Source: Sphingomonas sp. Leaf343 (lineage in GTDB: Bacteria; Pseudomonadota; Alphaproteobacteria; Sphingomonadales; Sphingomonadaceae). Taken from it: a stretch of DNA of 64,000 bases. The notes under the pieces were generated by a model. The model saw only the letters and a program-made list of their open reading frames with translations. It was not told the DNA's origin and ran no database searches. The position numbers and the translations under genes are program-made. Where the stretch lies: positions 218,400 to 282,399 of the forward strand of contig NZ_LMPG01000012.1 in assembly GCF_001423765.1 (NCBI RefSeq), in the 5' to 3' direction. Shown one piece after another: positions 31,454 through 41,290 of the stretch. Every line of letters begins with the position of its first letter. The first letter of the stretch is position 1.

Positions 31454-32320
31454 CTACGCCTTCCCCCGCGCATAGGCCTGCGTCCCGCGCGTCACGACCT
31501 CGTCGCCCTCGACGATCTCCGCGACCGGGATGTCCGGCAATAGCTTCAGTGCCTCGTACAGCGGCGCAAAGTCGGTTTCGACCGTAAGCCGCAGCAACTC
31601 GTCGAAGCTGGGGATCACGAAGTAATTCTGCTGGAAATCGTCGATCCGGTATTCCGTCCGCATCACCCGCGCCAGATCGAGCACGATCCGGTTCGGCGAC
31701 GGATCGTCCAGCGCGAACCGGCTTTCGGAGAAGCTGGACACGATGCCCGAGCCGTAGATGCGCAAGCCCTCCGGCTCCGCGATCAGGCCGAACTCGACCG
31801 TGTACCAGTAGAGCCGCCCCAGATACTTCAGCGCATCCATCCCCAGCGCGCGCTGCCCGCCCCGGCCATAGGCGGCGAGGTAATCGGCGAACACCGGATC
31901 GGCGAGCATCGGCACATGACCGAACACGTCGTGGAAGATGTCCGGTTCCTGCAGGTAATCGAGCTGGTCCGGCCGCCGGATGAAATTGCCCGCGACGAAG
32001 CGGCGATTGGCCATGTGGTCGAAGAACACATCGTCCGGGACCAGTCCCGGCACCGCCACCACCTGCCACCCGGTCGCCGCCATCAACCGGTCGTTCAGCG
32101 CGCGGAAGTCCGGGATGCCGGGCTTGTCGAGCTTCAGCACGTCCAGACCCTTCAGCCACGCGTTCGACGCGCGGCCGGGCAGCAACGTCGCCTGACGCGC
32201 GAACAGCGTGTCCCACGTCGCATGCTCCTCCGGCGTGTAACGATCCCAATGCTGGTCGATCGTCCAGTCCGCCCCCGCCCCCTCGGGCGGACGATCCATC
32301 ACATGCGTTTCCTGTTCCAT
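31454..32320 (-). CDS. phhA: Phenylalanine 4-monooxygenase
   Basis: The pterin- and iron-dependent enzyme hydroxylates phenylalanine to tyrosine. At 288 residues it matches the bacterial catalytic-core form. The iron ligands are His130 and His135 in FHDVFGHVP and Glu176 in YTVEFGL; the pterin loop (residues 105-125) and SSFSESRFAL are conserved. ATG 32320 is used; ATG 32299 is an alternative. It converges on prmA (15 bases apart) and its start is only 27 bases from the divergent gene. Confidence 0.95.
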   Translation of the reverse strand: MEQETHVMDRPPEGAGADWTIDQHWDRYTPEEHATWDTLFARQATLLPGRASNAWLKGLDVLKLDKPGIPDFRALNDRLMAATGWQVVAVPGLVPDDVFFDHMANRRFVAGNFIRRPDQLDYLQEPDIFHDVFGHVPMLADPVFADYLAAYGRGGQRALGMDALKYLGRLYWYTVEFGLIAEPEGLRIYGSGIVSSFSESRFALDDPSPNRIVLDLARVMRTEYRIDDFQQNYFVIPSFDELLRLTVETDFAPLYEALKLLPDIPVAEIVEGDEVVTRGTQAYARGKA

Positions 32321-32347
32321 GCGCTTGCCCTAGCATGCCCCCTCGAC

Positions 32348-33034
32348 ATGGGGAATGTGAGCATCGGAAACGCACGCGTAACGAGGGCGGTTGCCTGGGC
32401 GAAGCGGGTCGCCGCCGGTCTGGGCGCGATCGTCCTGTCGTATCTCGCCGCGGGACTGATCGGCGGCGCGATTCCGCTAAATCGCGAGTGGCGCGAACCC
32501 GAAGGCGGCGTGACGATCTGGATCGAGTCGAACGGCATCCACACCGGCATCGTCGTGCCCAAGCTGGCCGCCGGGGCCGACTGGCGCGCGCTGGCGAAGC
32601 CCGGCGACCTGCGCGATCCACGCTATGCCGGCTACGATCACCTGTCGTTCGGCTGGGGCGAACGCGCCTTCTATCTAGAGACGCCGACATGGTGGGATGT
32701 GCGGCCCGCCACCGTGCTGGCCGCGGCGACCGGCAGCGCGCGGACGCTGGTGCATGTCGACCACGTCCCCGCACCGGCCGGGTCGGACAGCGTCCGCCGC
32801 ATCGTCCTGACCCCGGACCAGTATCGCCGCCTCGCCGCGTACATCGTCGCCAGCGTGAAGCCCGGCGGCGGCACGGAGCCGGGCTATTTCGGCTACGACG
32901 CCTTCTACGAAGGCACCGGGCGCTACAGCGCGATCCGCACTTGCAACGCCTGGACCGGCGCGGCGCTGGCGGCGGCGGGTGTGCGGGTCGGGGCGTGGAC
33001 GCCGTTTCCGGTCACGGTGATGTGGTGGTTCTGA
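32348..33034 (+). CDS. TIGR02117 / DUF2459 family protein
   Basis: The 228-residue protein has one N-terminal membrane segment (about 18-42) and then WIESNGIHTGIVVP, DHLSFGWGERAFYLETPTW and TCNAWTGAALAAAGV, which I recognise as the TIGR02117/DUF2459 family (sometimes called urease-associated). The conserved His and Cys residues recall a papain-like fold, probably periplasmic. The start is uncertain: ATG 32348 has no ribosome site and GTG 32357 is possible. The next gene overlaps its end. Confidence 0.8.
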   Translation: MGNVSIGNARVTRAVAWAKRVAAGLGAIVLSYLAAGLIGGAIPLNREWREPEGGVTIWIESNGIHTGIVVPKLAAGADWRALAKPGDLRDPRYAGYDHLSFGWGERAFYLETPTWWDVRPATVLAAATGSARTLVHVDHVPAPAGSDSVRRIVLTPDQYRRLAAYIVASVKPGGGTEPGYFGYDAFYEGTGRYSAIRTCNAWTGAALAAAGVRVGAWTPFPVTVMWWF

Positions 33035-33810
33035 ATTCGGGTCGTCATTGCCTCGCAGCGAACCGCCTGAACCACTCGCCGCCGTCGAAAGCCCTGTGGG
33101 CCGCGGAATTTCCGCGCGCCGCGTGGATGGTGGCGGGGTGGTGGCGGCACCGGGCCATGCTCGCCGCCGCACCACGGGGCGATGGCAGGCCGGTCATGCT
33201 GCTGCCGGGCCTGTTCAATTCGGACCGGTCCAACGTCGTGATGCGCCGCTTCCTGACCCGGATCGGCTATAGCGCACATGGCTGGGGCCTCGCCCGCAAT
33301 CTCGGCATCCGCACGGTCGGACCGGATGCGCACCGCCTGATCGCGCAGGTCGAGGCGCTGGCCGCGGCGGAAGGTCCGGTCACGCTGATCGGCGTCAGCC
33401 TCGGCGGGATCATGGCGCGGATGGTCGCGCACGCCCGGCCCGATCTGGTGCGCGAAGTCATCACCGTGGCGTCGCCCTATGCCGGCTCCGGCAAGGCGAC
33501 GAACGTCTGGCGCGCGTTCGAACTGGTGACGGGCGAACGCCTCGACGACCCGGCGGTGGTGGCGCGTAGCGACGCGATCGCCCGTCCGCTACCCCTCCCC
33601 GCCACCGCGATCTGGAGCCGCAGCGACGGGCTGGTGTCGGGTCGCATCTGCCACGGCGGAGACTGCCTCGCGATCGAGGTCCGCAGCGGCCATCTGGGCG
33701 TGCAACTCCGCCCCGAAGTGCTGACGGCGATCGCCAGGGTGCTGGCGGATGGCCCTAAATCCTCGCCTTCGAGGGGAAGATTTCAGTCGCGCGCCACGAA
33801 CCCGTCGTAA
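33022..33810 (+). CDS. Alpha/beta hydrolase
   Basis: A hydrolase of about 262 residues. The nucleophile elbow LIGVSLGGIMA (GxSxG) and the oxyanion strand VMLLPGLFNSDR are clear; a candidate acid is Asp in SRSDGLV and the His is in GGHLG-like RSGHLGV. It resembles sphingomonad lipase-like hydrolases of unknown substrate. The start is unclear: GTG 33022 overlaps the upstream stop, and ATG 33127 would truncate the N-terminus. Its 3' end overlaps the convergent lipoprotein gene by 28 bases. Confidence 0.75.
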   Translation: MVVLNSGRHCLAANRLNHSPPSKALWAAEFPRAAWMVAGWWRHRAMLAAAPRGDGRPVMLLPGLFNSDRSNVVMRRFLTRIGYSAHGWGLARNLGIRTVGPDAHRLIAQVEALAAAEGPVTLIGVSLGGIMARMVAHARPDLVREVITVASPYAGSGKATNVWRAFELVTGERLDDPAVVARSDAIARPLPLPATAIWSRSDGLVSGRICHGGDCLAIEVRSGHLGVQLRPEVLTAIARVLADGPKSSPSRGRFQSRATNPS

Positions 33811-34067
33811 CCTCGCCGACAGTCGCCGTCGTCGGGGTTTTTGCGGCAGCGCTTCTCGAACTCGCGGCGTTCCTTGCCCTCGCGGGCTTCCGCCTTGCGC
33901 ATCTTGCGGCCGTAGTTGCGGTCGGATTCCTCCTGGCTGGTCGTCGTCCAGTCGACCGCCTTGCCCGCGACCTGGAACGGCGCCTTCACGATGCTGGTTG
34001 CGGTGCTGATGCAGCCGCCCAGCGGCAGCAGCAGGATCGGCACCAATAGCTTCAGATTCATCGTCAT
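33783..34067 (-). CDS. Small lipoprotein
   Basis: A 94-residue protein with a lipoprotein signal (MNLKLLVPILLLPLGGC) and a highly charged mature part (KMRKAEAREGKERREFEKRC, then NPDDGDCRRGYDGF) with two further cysteines. ATG 34067 overlaps the glpQ stop as ATGA; ATG 34061 has better ribosome-site spacing (GGGAG). Either way it is coupled to glpQ. Function unknown. Confidence 0.7.
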   Translation of the reverse strand: MTMNLKLLVPILLLPLGGCISTATSIVKAPFQVAGKAVDWTTTSQEESDRNYGRKMRKAEAREGKERREFEKRCRKNPDDGDCRRGYDGFVARD

Positions 34068-35026
34068 TCTCCCGCCACCGCGTCGCGCGTCTCTACCCCG
34101 GTTTGCGGAAAGTCGGTGAAGAAACCGTCCACGCCCGACCGCAGCGCCGCCGCGATCTCCCCGCGCAGGTCGCCGTGCCCGCCCGCATCTTCACTGCGCC
34201 TGAACGCCGGCCCGAGGAAAGCATTTTCCGCCCGGAACGTCCACGGATGCACGTGCAACCCCGCCGCATGCGCGTCCCGGACCAGCGTGCCGTCGCCGAG
34301 CATCGCCTTGTCCGGCCCGATCCCGAACGCATAGGCCGCCACGTCCGCCAGCCCGGCCGGCGTCGTCATCGCGCCATAGCTGTCGACCGCACCGTCCGCC
34401 GGCGCACCGCCCGCCGCCAGCAACTGGATCAGCCGCAGCTTCGTCATGCCCGCGATCCGCCTCAGGTTCGCGACCTCGAACGACTGGATGAAGACCGGCG
34501 CATCCGCCGTCGTCCAGCCCGCCGCATGCAGTTCCGCCACCAGCGGTTCGTCGGTGCCGAGGCCGATCTGCGCGAAATAAGTCGGGTGCTTCGTCTCGGG
34601 ATAGATCGCGACACCATGCCGCTTCGCCAGCGCGACGATCTCCGCCAGCGTCGGCACCTCGTACCGCCCGTCATGCGCCGCGTTTCCCGGCCGCAGCAGC
34701 GGCAGCCGTTCCCGCGCGCGCAGCGTCTTGAGTTCGGCCAGCGTGAAATCCTCCACGAACCAGTCGGTCACGCTGCGCCCGTCGATCGTCTTCGTCGTGC
34801 GCCGGCCAGCGAACTCCGCCCGCGCCGCCACGTCCGTCGTCTCCGAAATCGCATTCTCGTGCCGCGCGACCAGCACGCCATCCGATGTCGGCACAAGGTC
34901 GGGCTCGATCACATCCGCGCCCTGTTCGATCGCCAGTTCGTACGCCGCCAGCGTATGTTCCGGCCGCTCGCCGCTGGCACCACGGTGGGCGATCACCAGT
35001 GGCAGCTTCAACCCGTTGTATCCCAT
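34064..35026 (-). CDS. glpQ: Glycerophosphodiester phosphodiesterase
   Basis: The enzyme hydrolyses glycerophosphodiesters to sn-glycerol 3-phosphate and an alcohol. Motifs of the TIM-barrel GDPD family are present: IAHRGASGERPEHT (catalytic His and Arg), ADVIEPDLVPTSDGVLVARHE (metal ligands) and YPETKHPTYF. The 320-residue product starts at ATG 35026; I see no signal peptide, unlike periplasmic GlpQ of E. coli, so it may be cytoplasmic, or the real start lies further upstream. The following lipoprotein is coupled. Confidence 0.9.
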   Translation of the reverse strand: MGYNGLKLPLVIAHRGASGERPEHTLAAYELAIEQGADVIEPDLVPTSDGVLVARHENAISETTDVAARAEFAGRRTTKTIDGRSVTDWFVEDFTLAELKTLRARERLPLLRPGNAAHDGRYEVPTLAEIVALAKRHGVAIYPETKHPTYFAQIGLGTDEPLVAELHAAGWTTADAPVFIQSFEVANLRRIAGMTKLRLIQLLAAGGAPADGAVDSYGAMTTPAGLADVAAYAFGIGPDKAMLGDGTLVRDAHAAGLHVHPWTFRAENAFLGPAFRRSEDAGGHGDLRGEIAAALRSGVDGFFTDFPQTGVETRDAVAGE

Positions 35027-35139
35027 CGAATATTCATCCCGGCCAGCAGCTTTGCGAACGTCTCGCAACGGGAGCCGTTAAGCTTACGCCGCGTTCCAAG
35101 CCCCGACTCATCAGACCTGCACCATTCGGGGGCGCTTCC

Positions 35140-35676
35140 ATGCACTTTACCATCAACGGACGATCCTACGAGGCGGATGTCGACATCCGCACCTCGCTGC
35201 TCGACCTGTGCCGCGAGCATCTGGAACTGACCGGATCGAAAAAGGGCTGCGACCACGGCCAGTGCGGGGCGTGCACGATGCTGGTCAACGGCCGCCGCGT
35301 GAACAGCTGCCTGACGCTGGCGGTGATGCATCAGGACGACGAGATCGTCACGATCGAGGGGCTGGGGCAGGTCGGCAACCTGCATCCGCTACAGGACGCG
35401 TTCGTGCGGCATGACGGCTATCAGTGCGGATACTGCACGCCCGGCCAGATCTGCTCCGCGGTCGGGATGCTGGACGAGGTAAAGAAGGGCTGGGCCAGCC
35501 ACGTCAGCGGCGACCTGCATGACGCCGAACTGTCCGATGCGGAGATTTCGGAACGGATGAGCGGCAACATCTGCCGCTGCGCCGCCTATCCGAACATCGT
35601 CGACGCGATCCGCGACGTGGCCGGCATGGGCGACCGCGACCCGGTCCTGAAGACCGCAGCGGAGATCGGCGCATGA
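35140..35676 (+). CDS. paoA: Aldehyde oxidoreductase iron-sulfur subunit (PaoA-like)
   Basis: The small subunit of a molybdenum hydroxylase carries two [2Fe-2S] clusters: a plant-type one ([15 protein letters not shown] plus the later Cys) and an alpha-helical one ([11 protein letters not shown] and [10 protein letters not shown]). The 178 residues lack the twin-arginine leader that E. coli PaoA has, so this enzyme is predicted to be cytoplasmic unless the start is misplaced. It overlaps paoB (ATGA). The gene name reflects similarity of the whole paoABC set, not a proven substrate. Confidence 0.9.
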   Translation: MHFTINGRSYEADVDIRTSLLDLCREHLELTGSKKGCDHGQCGACTMLVNGRRVNSCLTLAVMHQDDEIVTIEGLGQVGNLHPLQDAFVRHDGYQCGYCTPGQICSAVGMLDEVKKGWASHVSGDLHDAELSDAEISERMSGNICRCAAYPNIVDAIRDVAGMGDRDPVLKTAAEIGA

Positions 35677-36656
35677 AGACCTTTCAATACGCCCGCGCCG
35701 ACAGCGCCGAGACCGCCGTTCAGGAGGCGATCGCGCAGGGGGCGAAGTTTATCGCCGGCGGCACCAACCTGCTCGACCTGATGAAGCTTCAGGTCGAGAC
35801 GCCCGAAAAGCTCGTCGACATCACCCGCTTGCCGCTGGGCGAGATCGAACAGCGCGAGGATGGCGGCCTGACGATCGGTGCGCTGGTTCCCAACAGCGAC
35901 CTCGCCGCCGACCGGCGCGTCATCGACGGCTATGAAGTGCTCAGCCGCGCGCTGCTGGCGGGTGCATCGGGCCAGTTGCGCAACAAGGCGACGACGGCGG
36001 GCAATCTGCTCCAGCGCACCCGCTGCTATTATTTCTACGACACCGCCAGCCCCTGCAACAAGCGGGAGCCGGGCAGCGGCTGCGGCGCAATCGGCGGCTT
36101 CAACCGCATCCTCGCGGTGCTGGGCACGTCGGAAAGCTGCATCGCCAGCCACCCCAGCGACATGGCGGTGGCGATGCGCGCGCTCGACGCCACGATCGTC
36201 ACGCTGAAGAGCGATGGCGACCGCCGCCGGATCGCGATCGGCGACTTCTACCGCCTGCCGGGGAATACGCCGCACATCGAAACCGCGCTGGAGCCGGGCG
36301 AACTCATCACCGCGATCGAATTGCCCGCCCCGGTCGAGGGCGCGAAGCACCTTTACCGCAAGGTCCGCGACCGCGCCTCCTACGCCTTCGCGCTCGTCTC
36401 GGTGGCGGGTGTCGTCAAGATGGACGGCGACACGATCGCCTCCGCCGCGCTGGCGTTCGGCGGCCTCGGCACGATGCCGTGGCGTGACGCGGGCGTGGAG
36501 GTGGCCTTGGTCGGCCAGCCGGCGACGACCGCGACGTTCGAGGCGGCGGCGGATGCGCTGCTCGCGGACGCGCGCGGCTACGGGTCGAACGACTTCAAGA
36601 TACCTCTCGCCCGGCGGACGCTGATCGCGTCGCTGCGCGACCTGACGGGACGCTGA
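35673..36656 (+). CDS. paoB: Aldehyde oxidoreductase FAD-binding subunit (PaoB-like)
   Basis: A 327-residue FAD subunit with the FAD motif [11 protein letters not shown] (28-38) and [13 protein letters not shown]. Four cysteines at about 118, 128, 137 and 156 ([28 protein letters not shown]) match the extra [4Fe-4S] insertion that distinguishes E. coli PaoB from other xanthine-oxidase-family FAD subunits, which supports the Pao assignment. It shares an ATGA overlap with paoA and is 4 bases from paoC. Confidence 0.92.
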   Translation: MKTFQYARADSAETAVQEAIAQGAKFIAGGTNLLDLMKLQVETPEKLVDITRLPLGEIEQREDGGLTIGALVPNSDLAADRRVIDGYEVLSRALLAGASGQLRNKATTAGNLLQRTRCYYFYDTASPCNKREPGSGCGAIGGFNRILAVLGTSESCIASHPSDMAVAMRALDATIVTLKSDGDRRRIAIGDFYRLPGNTPHIETALEPGELITAIELPAPVEGAKHLYRKVRDRASYAFALVSVAGVVKMDGDTIASAALAFGGLGTMPWRDAGVEVALVGQPATTATFEAAADALLADARGYGSNDFKIPLARRTLIASLRDLTGR

Positions 36657-36660
36657 TCCG

Positions 36661-38904
36661 ATGTTCGAGAAACTCTTCGCGGCTGGCGACACCAACAGCC
36701 TGACGATGGATGCGCCGCATCCGGCCAGCCTGCTCGACAGCGGCGTGCAGGGCGTCATCTCCCGCCCGATCGATCGCGTCGAGGGACCGCTGAAAGTCTC
36801 GGGCACCGCCACCTATGCGGCGGAATACCGGATCGACGACATGGTCCACGGCGTCCTCGTCGGCGCGAAGATCGGCCACGGCACCGTCGAGTCGATCGAT
36901 TGCGACGCGGTGAGGCTGATGCCCGGCGTCATCGATGTCGTGATCGATTTCGACACCTTCATCCGCAACTCGCAACAGGGTGGCGAGACGAACGCCCCGA
37001 CGCAGGGCGTCAGGCAAGTCGACTATTTCGGCCAGATCGTCGCGATCGTCCTCGCCGACAGCTTCGAAAACGCCCGCGCCGCCGCGCAGGCGCTGCCGAT
37101 CCGCTACACGAAGAAAGAGGGCCAATACGCCTTCGAGGAGCATCGGGACGAAGCGGAGCCGTGTCAGGACGATCAGGTCCAGGGCCATTACAAGCAGGGC
37201 GATGTCGACGCGGCGATGGCGGAGGCTCCCGTCACGCTCGACGTGACCTATGTCACGCCCAGCCAGAACTCCGCCGCGATGGAGCCGCACGCGTCGATCG
37301 CGGTGTGGAATGACGACGCGCTGACGCTCTACGGCTCGTACCAGATGCCGACCTCGGACGCGGAGCAGCTGGCGAAGTCGCTCGGCGTGGCGAAGGACAA
37401 GGTGCGGATCATCTCCCGCTATATCGGCGGTGGCTTCGGGTCGAAGCTGGGCATCGCGCCGGAAAGCGTCGCCGCGGCGATCGCGTCGCGTCGGCTCGGG
37501 CGTCCGGTCAAGGCGGTCATGGCGCGCCAGCAGGTGTTCGACGCCACCGTACGTCGTTCCAACACCGAACAGCGCGTCCGCTTCGCGGCGCGCACGGACG
37601 GCAAGCTCACCGCGGTCGCGCACAACTCGCTGACCTCGAACCTGCCCGAGGAGACCTATTTCGAGCCGGTCGGCATCTGCACCCACTTCCTGTATTCGGG
37701 GGAGAACCGCTCGATCACGCACGATCAGGTGACGCTCAACATCCTGCTGTCCGGATCGATGCGCGCACCGGGCGAGGCGGTCGGCATGGTCGGGCTGGAA
37801 TGCGCGATGGACGAGCTGGCGGAAACGCTAGGCATGGACCCGATCGAGCTGCGCAAGGTCAACGATCCCGACCGCGATCCCGAACAGGACGTGCCCTTCT
37901 CGTCGCGCCAGTTGTCGCGCTCGCTGGACGAGGGGGCGAAGATGTTCGGCTGGGACCAGCGCAACCGGACGCCCGGCAGCCGGCGCGAGGGTGAGTGGCT
38001 GATCGGCATCGGCGTGTCCTCCGCCGCGCGCTCCAACATGCTCCAGCAATCCTCCGCCAAGGTCGAGATCCACCCCGACGGATCGGCGACGGTATCGTCG
38101 GCGATGACCGACATCGGCACCGGCAGCTACACGATCATGGCGCAGATCGCGTCCGAGATTCTCGGGATCCCGGTCGAACGGATCACGATGTCGCTGGGCG
38201 ACACCAACGATCCCCCTGCCGCCGGCTCCGGCGGATCCTGGGGTGCGGCATCGGCCGGTTCCGCGGTCTACCTCGCCTGCGAACGCCTGCGCGAAAAGCT
38301 GGCAGCAGCGATGGATGTCGATGTCGACGTGCTGACGCTGAAGGACGGCATGGCGATCGGCGACAATCGTCAGAAGGCGATCGGCGAGCTGGTCGGCGAA
38401 GGCATGCAGGCGCTCGGCGAGATCAAGCCCGGCAAGAACGAGAAGCTGCATCGTCAGGCGAGCTACGGCGCGCACTTCGCGGAGGTCGGCGTCAACGCCG
38501 TCACCGGCGAGGTCCGCGTCCGCCGCATGCTCGGCGTGTTCGCCGCGGGGCGCATCCTCAACGCGAAGACCGCGCGGTCGCAATGTCTCGGCGGCATGAC
38601 GTTCGGGATCGGCTGCGCGCTGACCGAGGATCTGATCCACGACCAGCGCACCGGCAAGCTCGTGAACCGCGATCTGGCCGAGTATCACGTGCCCGTGAAC
38701 GCCGACGTGCCGCAGCTCGACGTGCATTTCCTCGACGAGCGCGACATCCACGCCAACCCGATCCACGCCAAGGGCATCGGCGAACTCGGCATCTGCGGGG
38801 CGGCCCCCGCGATCGTGAACGCCGTCTACAACGCCTGCGGCGTCCGCGTGCGCGAGATGCCGATCACCTGCGACAAGCTGCTCGCGGGATTGCCCCCGGT
38901 CTGA
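36661..38904 (+). CDS. paoC: Aldehyde oxidoreductase molybdenum-binding subunit (PaoC-like)
   Basis: The 747-residue catalytic subunit has the xanthine-oxidase-family landmarks: DRVEGPLKVSGTATYAAEY, GGGFGSKLG, RAPGEAVG (molybdenum pocket), GSGGSWGAASAGSA and the C-terminal catalytic Glu in AKGIGELGICGA. It would oxidise aldehydes (broad or aromatic in the E. coli enzyme). Start ATG 36661 lies directly after paoB. A REP-like repeat separates it from a second large-subunit gene. Confidence 0.92.
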   Translation: MFEKLFAAGDTNSLTMDAPHPASLLDSGVQGVISRPIDRVEGPLKVSGTATYAAEYRIDDMVHGVLVGAKIGHGTVESIDCDAVRLMPGVIDVVIDFDTFIRNSQQGGETNAPTQGVRQVDYFGQIVAIVLADSFENARAAAQALPIRYTKKEGQYAFEEHRDEAEPCQDDQVQGHYKQGDVDAAMAEAPVTLDVTYVTPSQNSAAMEPHASIAVWNDDALTLYGSYQMPTSDAEQLAKSLGVAKDKVRIISRYIGGGFGSKLGIAPESVAAAIASRRLGRPVKAVMARQQVFDATVRRSNTEQRVRFAARTDGKLTAVAHNSLTSNLPEETYFEPVGICTHFLYSGENRSITHDQVTLNILLSGSMRAPGEAVGMVGLECAMDELAETLGMDPIELRKVNDPDRDPEQDVPFSSRQLSRSLDEGAKMFGWDQRNRTPGSRREGEWLIGIGVSSAARSNMLQQSSAKVEIHPDGSATVSSAMTDIGTGSYTIMAQIASEILGIPVERITMSLGDTNDPPAAGSGGSWGAASAGSAVYLACERLREKLAAAMDVDVDVLTLKDGMAIGDNRQKAIGELVGEGMQALGEIKPGKNEKLHRQASYGAHFAEVGVNAVTGEVRVRRMLGVFAAGRILNAKTARSQCLGGMTFGIGCALTEDLIHDQRTGKLVNRDLAEYHVPVNADVPQLDVHFLDERDIHANPIHAKGIGELGICGAAPAIVNAVYNACGVRVREMPITCDKLLAGLPPV

Positions 38905-38932
38905 CGGCTCCATTCTCCTTCCAGCTTCCCGC

Positions 38933-38997
38933 CGTTGCGAGCGTGGCGAAGCGATTCAGAGCCTCAAGTAAAGGACTGGATCGCTTCGCTACGTTCG
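38933..38997. repeat. REP-like inverted repeat after paoC
   Basis: GAGCGTGGCGAAGCGATTCAG (38939-38959; one continuous arm) is mirrored by CTGGATCGCTTCGCTACGTTCG (38976-38997) with few mismatches around a 16-base loop. This type of element (TTGCGAGCG..GCGAAGC..CTGGAT) is widespread between alphaproteobacterial genes. It can form a long hairpin in the transcript between paoC and the next gene. Confidence 0.7.
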
Positions 38998-39078
38998 AAC
39001 CGACGAAGTGAAGGACACCTTCCCGCCACCCCACCGCCACCCTATCTATCCTGCGGGCTAACGAGGATCAGCACGCGC

Positions 39079-41283
39079 ATGGAACGAATGCAGGACCACG
39101 CGTCTCGTCCGGCCGGGCTGAACGGCGGCGGGCAGGATATCCTCGGCCGTCCCCTCGATCGCATCGACGGACCCGCCAAGGTCACCGGGACCGCCCGCTA
39201 TGCGTTCGAAGGTGCGCCTGAGAACATCGCCTATGCCGCGATCGTCGGTGCCCCGGTCGGCGCGGGCACCCTGATCGCGATCGATGACACGGCCGCCCGG
39301 GCGTTGCCCGGCGTGCTGGACGTGATCCACGGCGATCCGCGCATGCCGGCGGGCGAAGCGAACTCGCGCGGCATGCCTGCCCTCAACAGCCTCCACTTCC
39401 TCCACTTCGGCCAGCCCGTCGCGGTCGTCGTCGCGGAATCGCAACAGGTTGCGACCGAAGCGGCGCGCCTCGTGCATGTGGAAGCAGAGGCCGCCAAAGG
39501 CCGCTGGGACCCGCGCGAACAGCCGGTCGACCGCGACGCGAAGATCGGCTTCCTGCCACCGATCGACATCGGCGATGTCGATGCGGCGCTGGCCGACGCG
39601 GCGGTGACGCTCGACGCCACCTACACCACGCCCGTCCACTTCCCCGCCGCGCTGGAGCCTCACGCGACCACCGCCTGGTGGGAGGGCGACCGGCTGATCG
39701 TCCGCACCAGCAACCAGATCGCGGGCGCGGCGCGCAACACGATCGCGCAGGTCATGAAGATCCCGCCGGAGCGCGTGCGGGTCCTCGCGCCGTTCGTCGG
39801 CGGCGGCTTCGGCGGCAAGACCGCCGTCGGCCCCGAAGTCATCCTCGCGGCGATCGCCGCGGAAAAGACCGGCCGCCCGGTCAAGATCGCCCTGCCCCGC
39901 CGCCAGACCGCCTATATGGTCCACCACCGCAGCCCCACCGTGCAGCGCATCCGCTTCGGCACCGACGCCGACGGGCATATCACCACCATCGCGCACGAAA
40001 GCGTCGCCTCGCAGAACGACGGCGGCAGCTTCCTCGAACCCGTCCCGTTCGGCACGCTGCCCCTTTATGCCGGTGCCGCACGGCGATTCCGGACCGACGT
40101 GATCCGCGTCGACCTGCCCGAAACCGGCGCGGTGCGCGCGCCGGGTGAGGCGATCGGCACCTTTGCGGTGGAATGCGGGATGGACGAACTCGCCGAGACG
40201 CTAGGGCTAGACCCCATCGACCTGCGCCGCCGCAACGAGCCGAAGGTCGATCCGACCAGCGGCAAGCCCTTCTCCACCCGCCGCCTGCTAGACTGCTATG
40301 ACGAGGGCGCGCGCCGGTTCGGCTGGCCCGACCGCGTGCCCGATCCGGCATCGGTGCGCGACGGCGAATGGCTGATCGGCATCGGCATGGCGGCCGCATT
40401 GCGTGGCAACTTCACCGTCAATTCGGAGGCGCGGGTCAGCGTCCTGCCCGACGGTCGTGCGGTGGTCGAAACCGACATGACCGACATCGGCACCGGCACC
40501 TACACGATCCTCGCGCAAGTGGCGGGCGAGATGCTCGGCCTGCCGATCGACCGCGTCGAGGTGCGGCTCGGCGACAGCGACCTGCCCGCGAGCGCCGGCT
40601 CAGGCGGATCGTTCGGCGCGGGCAGCGCGGGCTCGGCAGTGGCATCGGCGTGCGAGGACATCCTCGCCGAACTCGGCCGCCGCATGAATGCCGCGCCGGA
40701 GGAATTGCGCCTGCGCGACGGCTGCGTCCACGCCGGCGCGCGCACCGTATCGCTCGCCGATCTCCTGCGTAACGGCGAGCCGATCGTCGCACACGGCAAG
40801 GCCGGACCGGGCAAGGAAAGCCAGCGCACCAGTCAGGCGAGTCACGGCGCGCAATTTGCGGAGGTCGCGGTCAACGCCGTGACCGGCGAGGTCCGCGTCC
40901 GTCGCCTGCTCGGCGTGTTCGACATCGGCCGCGTCCTCAACGCCAAGACCGCGCGCAGCCAGTTGATCGGCGGCATGGCGTGGGCACTCGCCTACGCCCT
41001 GACCGAGGACGGCGTGGTCGACCCACGCACCGGCCGCTTCGTGAACCCCGATTTCGGGGAATACCACGTCGCGGTGAATGCGGACGTTCCCGCGATCGAG
41101 GCGCATCTGATCGAGGAGATCGACGACAGCGCCAATCCGGTCGGCGCGAAGGGCGTCGGCGAACTCGGTATCGCCGGGGCGGGCGCGGCGATCGTCAACG
41201 CGATCTACAACGCCACCGGGGTGCGCGTCCGCGACATGCCGGTCACGGTGGACAAGTTGCTCGCCGGATTACCGCCGATCTAG
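39079..41283 (+). CDS. Second molybdenum-binding oxidoreductase large subunit
   Basis: A 734-residue paralogue of PaoC. It keeps the cofactor and catalytic motifs (DRIDGPAKVTGTARYAFE, GGGFGGKTAVGPE, RAPGEAIG, GSGGSFGAGSAGSA, AKGVGELGIAGA with the catalytic Glu) but no iron-sulfur or FAD subunit genes accompany it. It may share PaoA/PaoB, giving a second substrate range, or replace PaoC under other conditions. Start ATG 39079 has GAGGA upstream; ATG 39088 is an alternative. Confidence 0.88.
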   Translation: MERMQDHASRPAGLNGGGQDILGRPLDRIDGPAKVTGTARYAFEGAPENIAYAAIVGAPVGAGTLIAIDDTAARALPGVLDVIHGDPRMPAGEANSRGMPALNSLHFLHFGQPVAVVVAESQQVATEAARLVHVEAEAAKGRWDPREQPVDRDAKIGFLPPIDIGDVDAALADAAVTLDATYTTPVHFPAALEPHATTAWWEGDRLIVRTSNQIAGAARNTIAQVMKIPPERVRVLAPFVGGGFGGKTAVGPEVILAAIAAEKTGRPVKIALPRRQTAYMVHHRSPTVQRIRFGTDADGHITTIAHESVASQNDGGSFLEPVPFGTLPLYAGAARRFRTDVIRVDLPETGAVRAPGEAIGTFAVECGMDELAETLGLDPIDLRRRNEPKVDPTSGKPFSTRRLLDCYDEGARRFGWPDRVPDPASVRDGEWLIGIGMAAALRGNFTVNSEARVSVLPDGRAVVETDMTDIGTGTYTILAQVAGEMLGLPIDRVEVRLGDSDLPASAGSGGSFGAGSAGSAVASACEDILAELGRRMNAAPEELRLRDGCVHAGARTVSLADLLRNGEPIVAHGKAGPGKESQRTSQASHGAQFAEVAVNAVTGEVRVRRLLGVFDIGRVLNAKTARSQLIGGMAWALAYALTEDGVVDPRTGRFVNPDFGEYHVAVNADVPAIEAHLIEEIDDSANPVGAKGVGELGIAGAGAAIVNAIYNATGVRVRDMPVTVDKLLAGLPPI

Positions 41284-41290
41284 ACCCATT

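Noticed and set aside
31044..32774. A 576-codon minus-strand frame through prmA and phhA
   Set aside because: Different frame from phhA, low-complexity Arg/Pro/Ala sequence, no motif.
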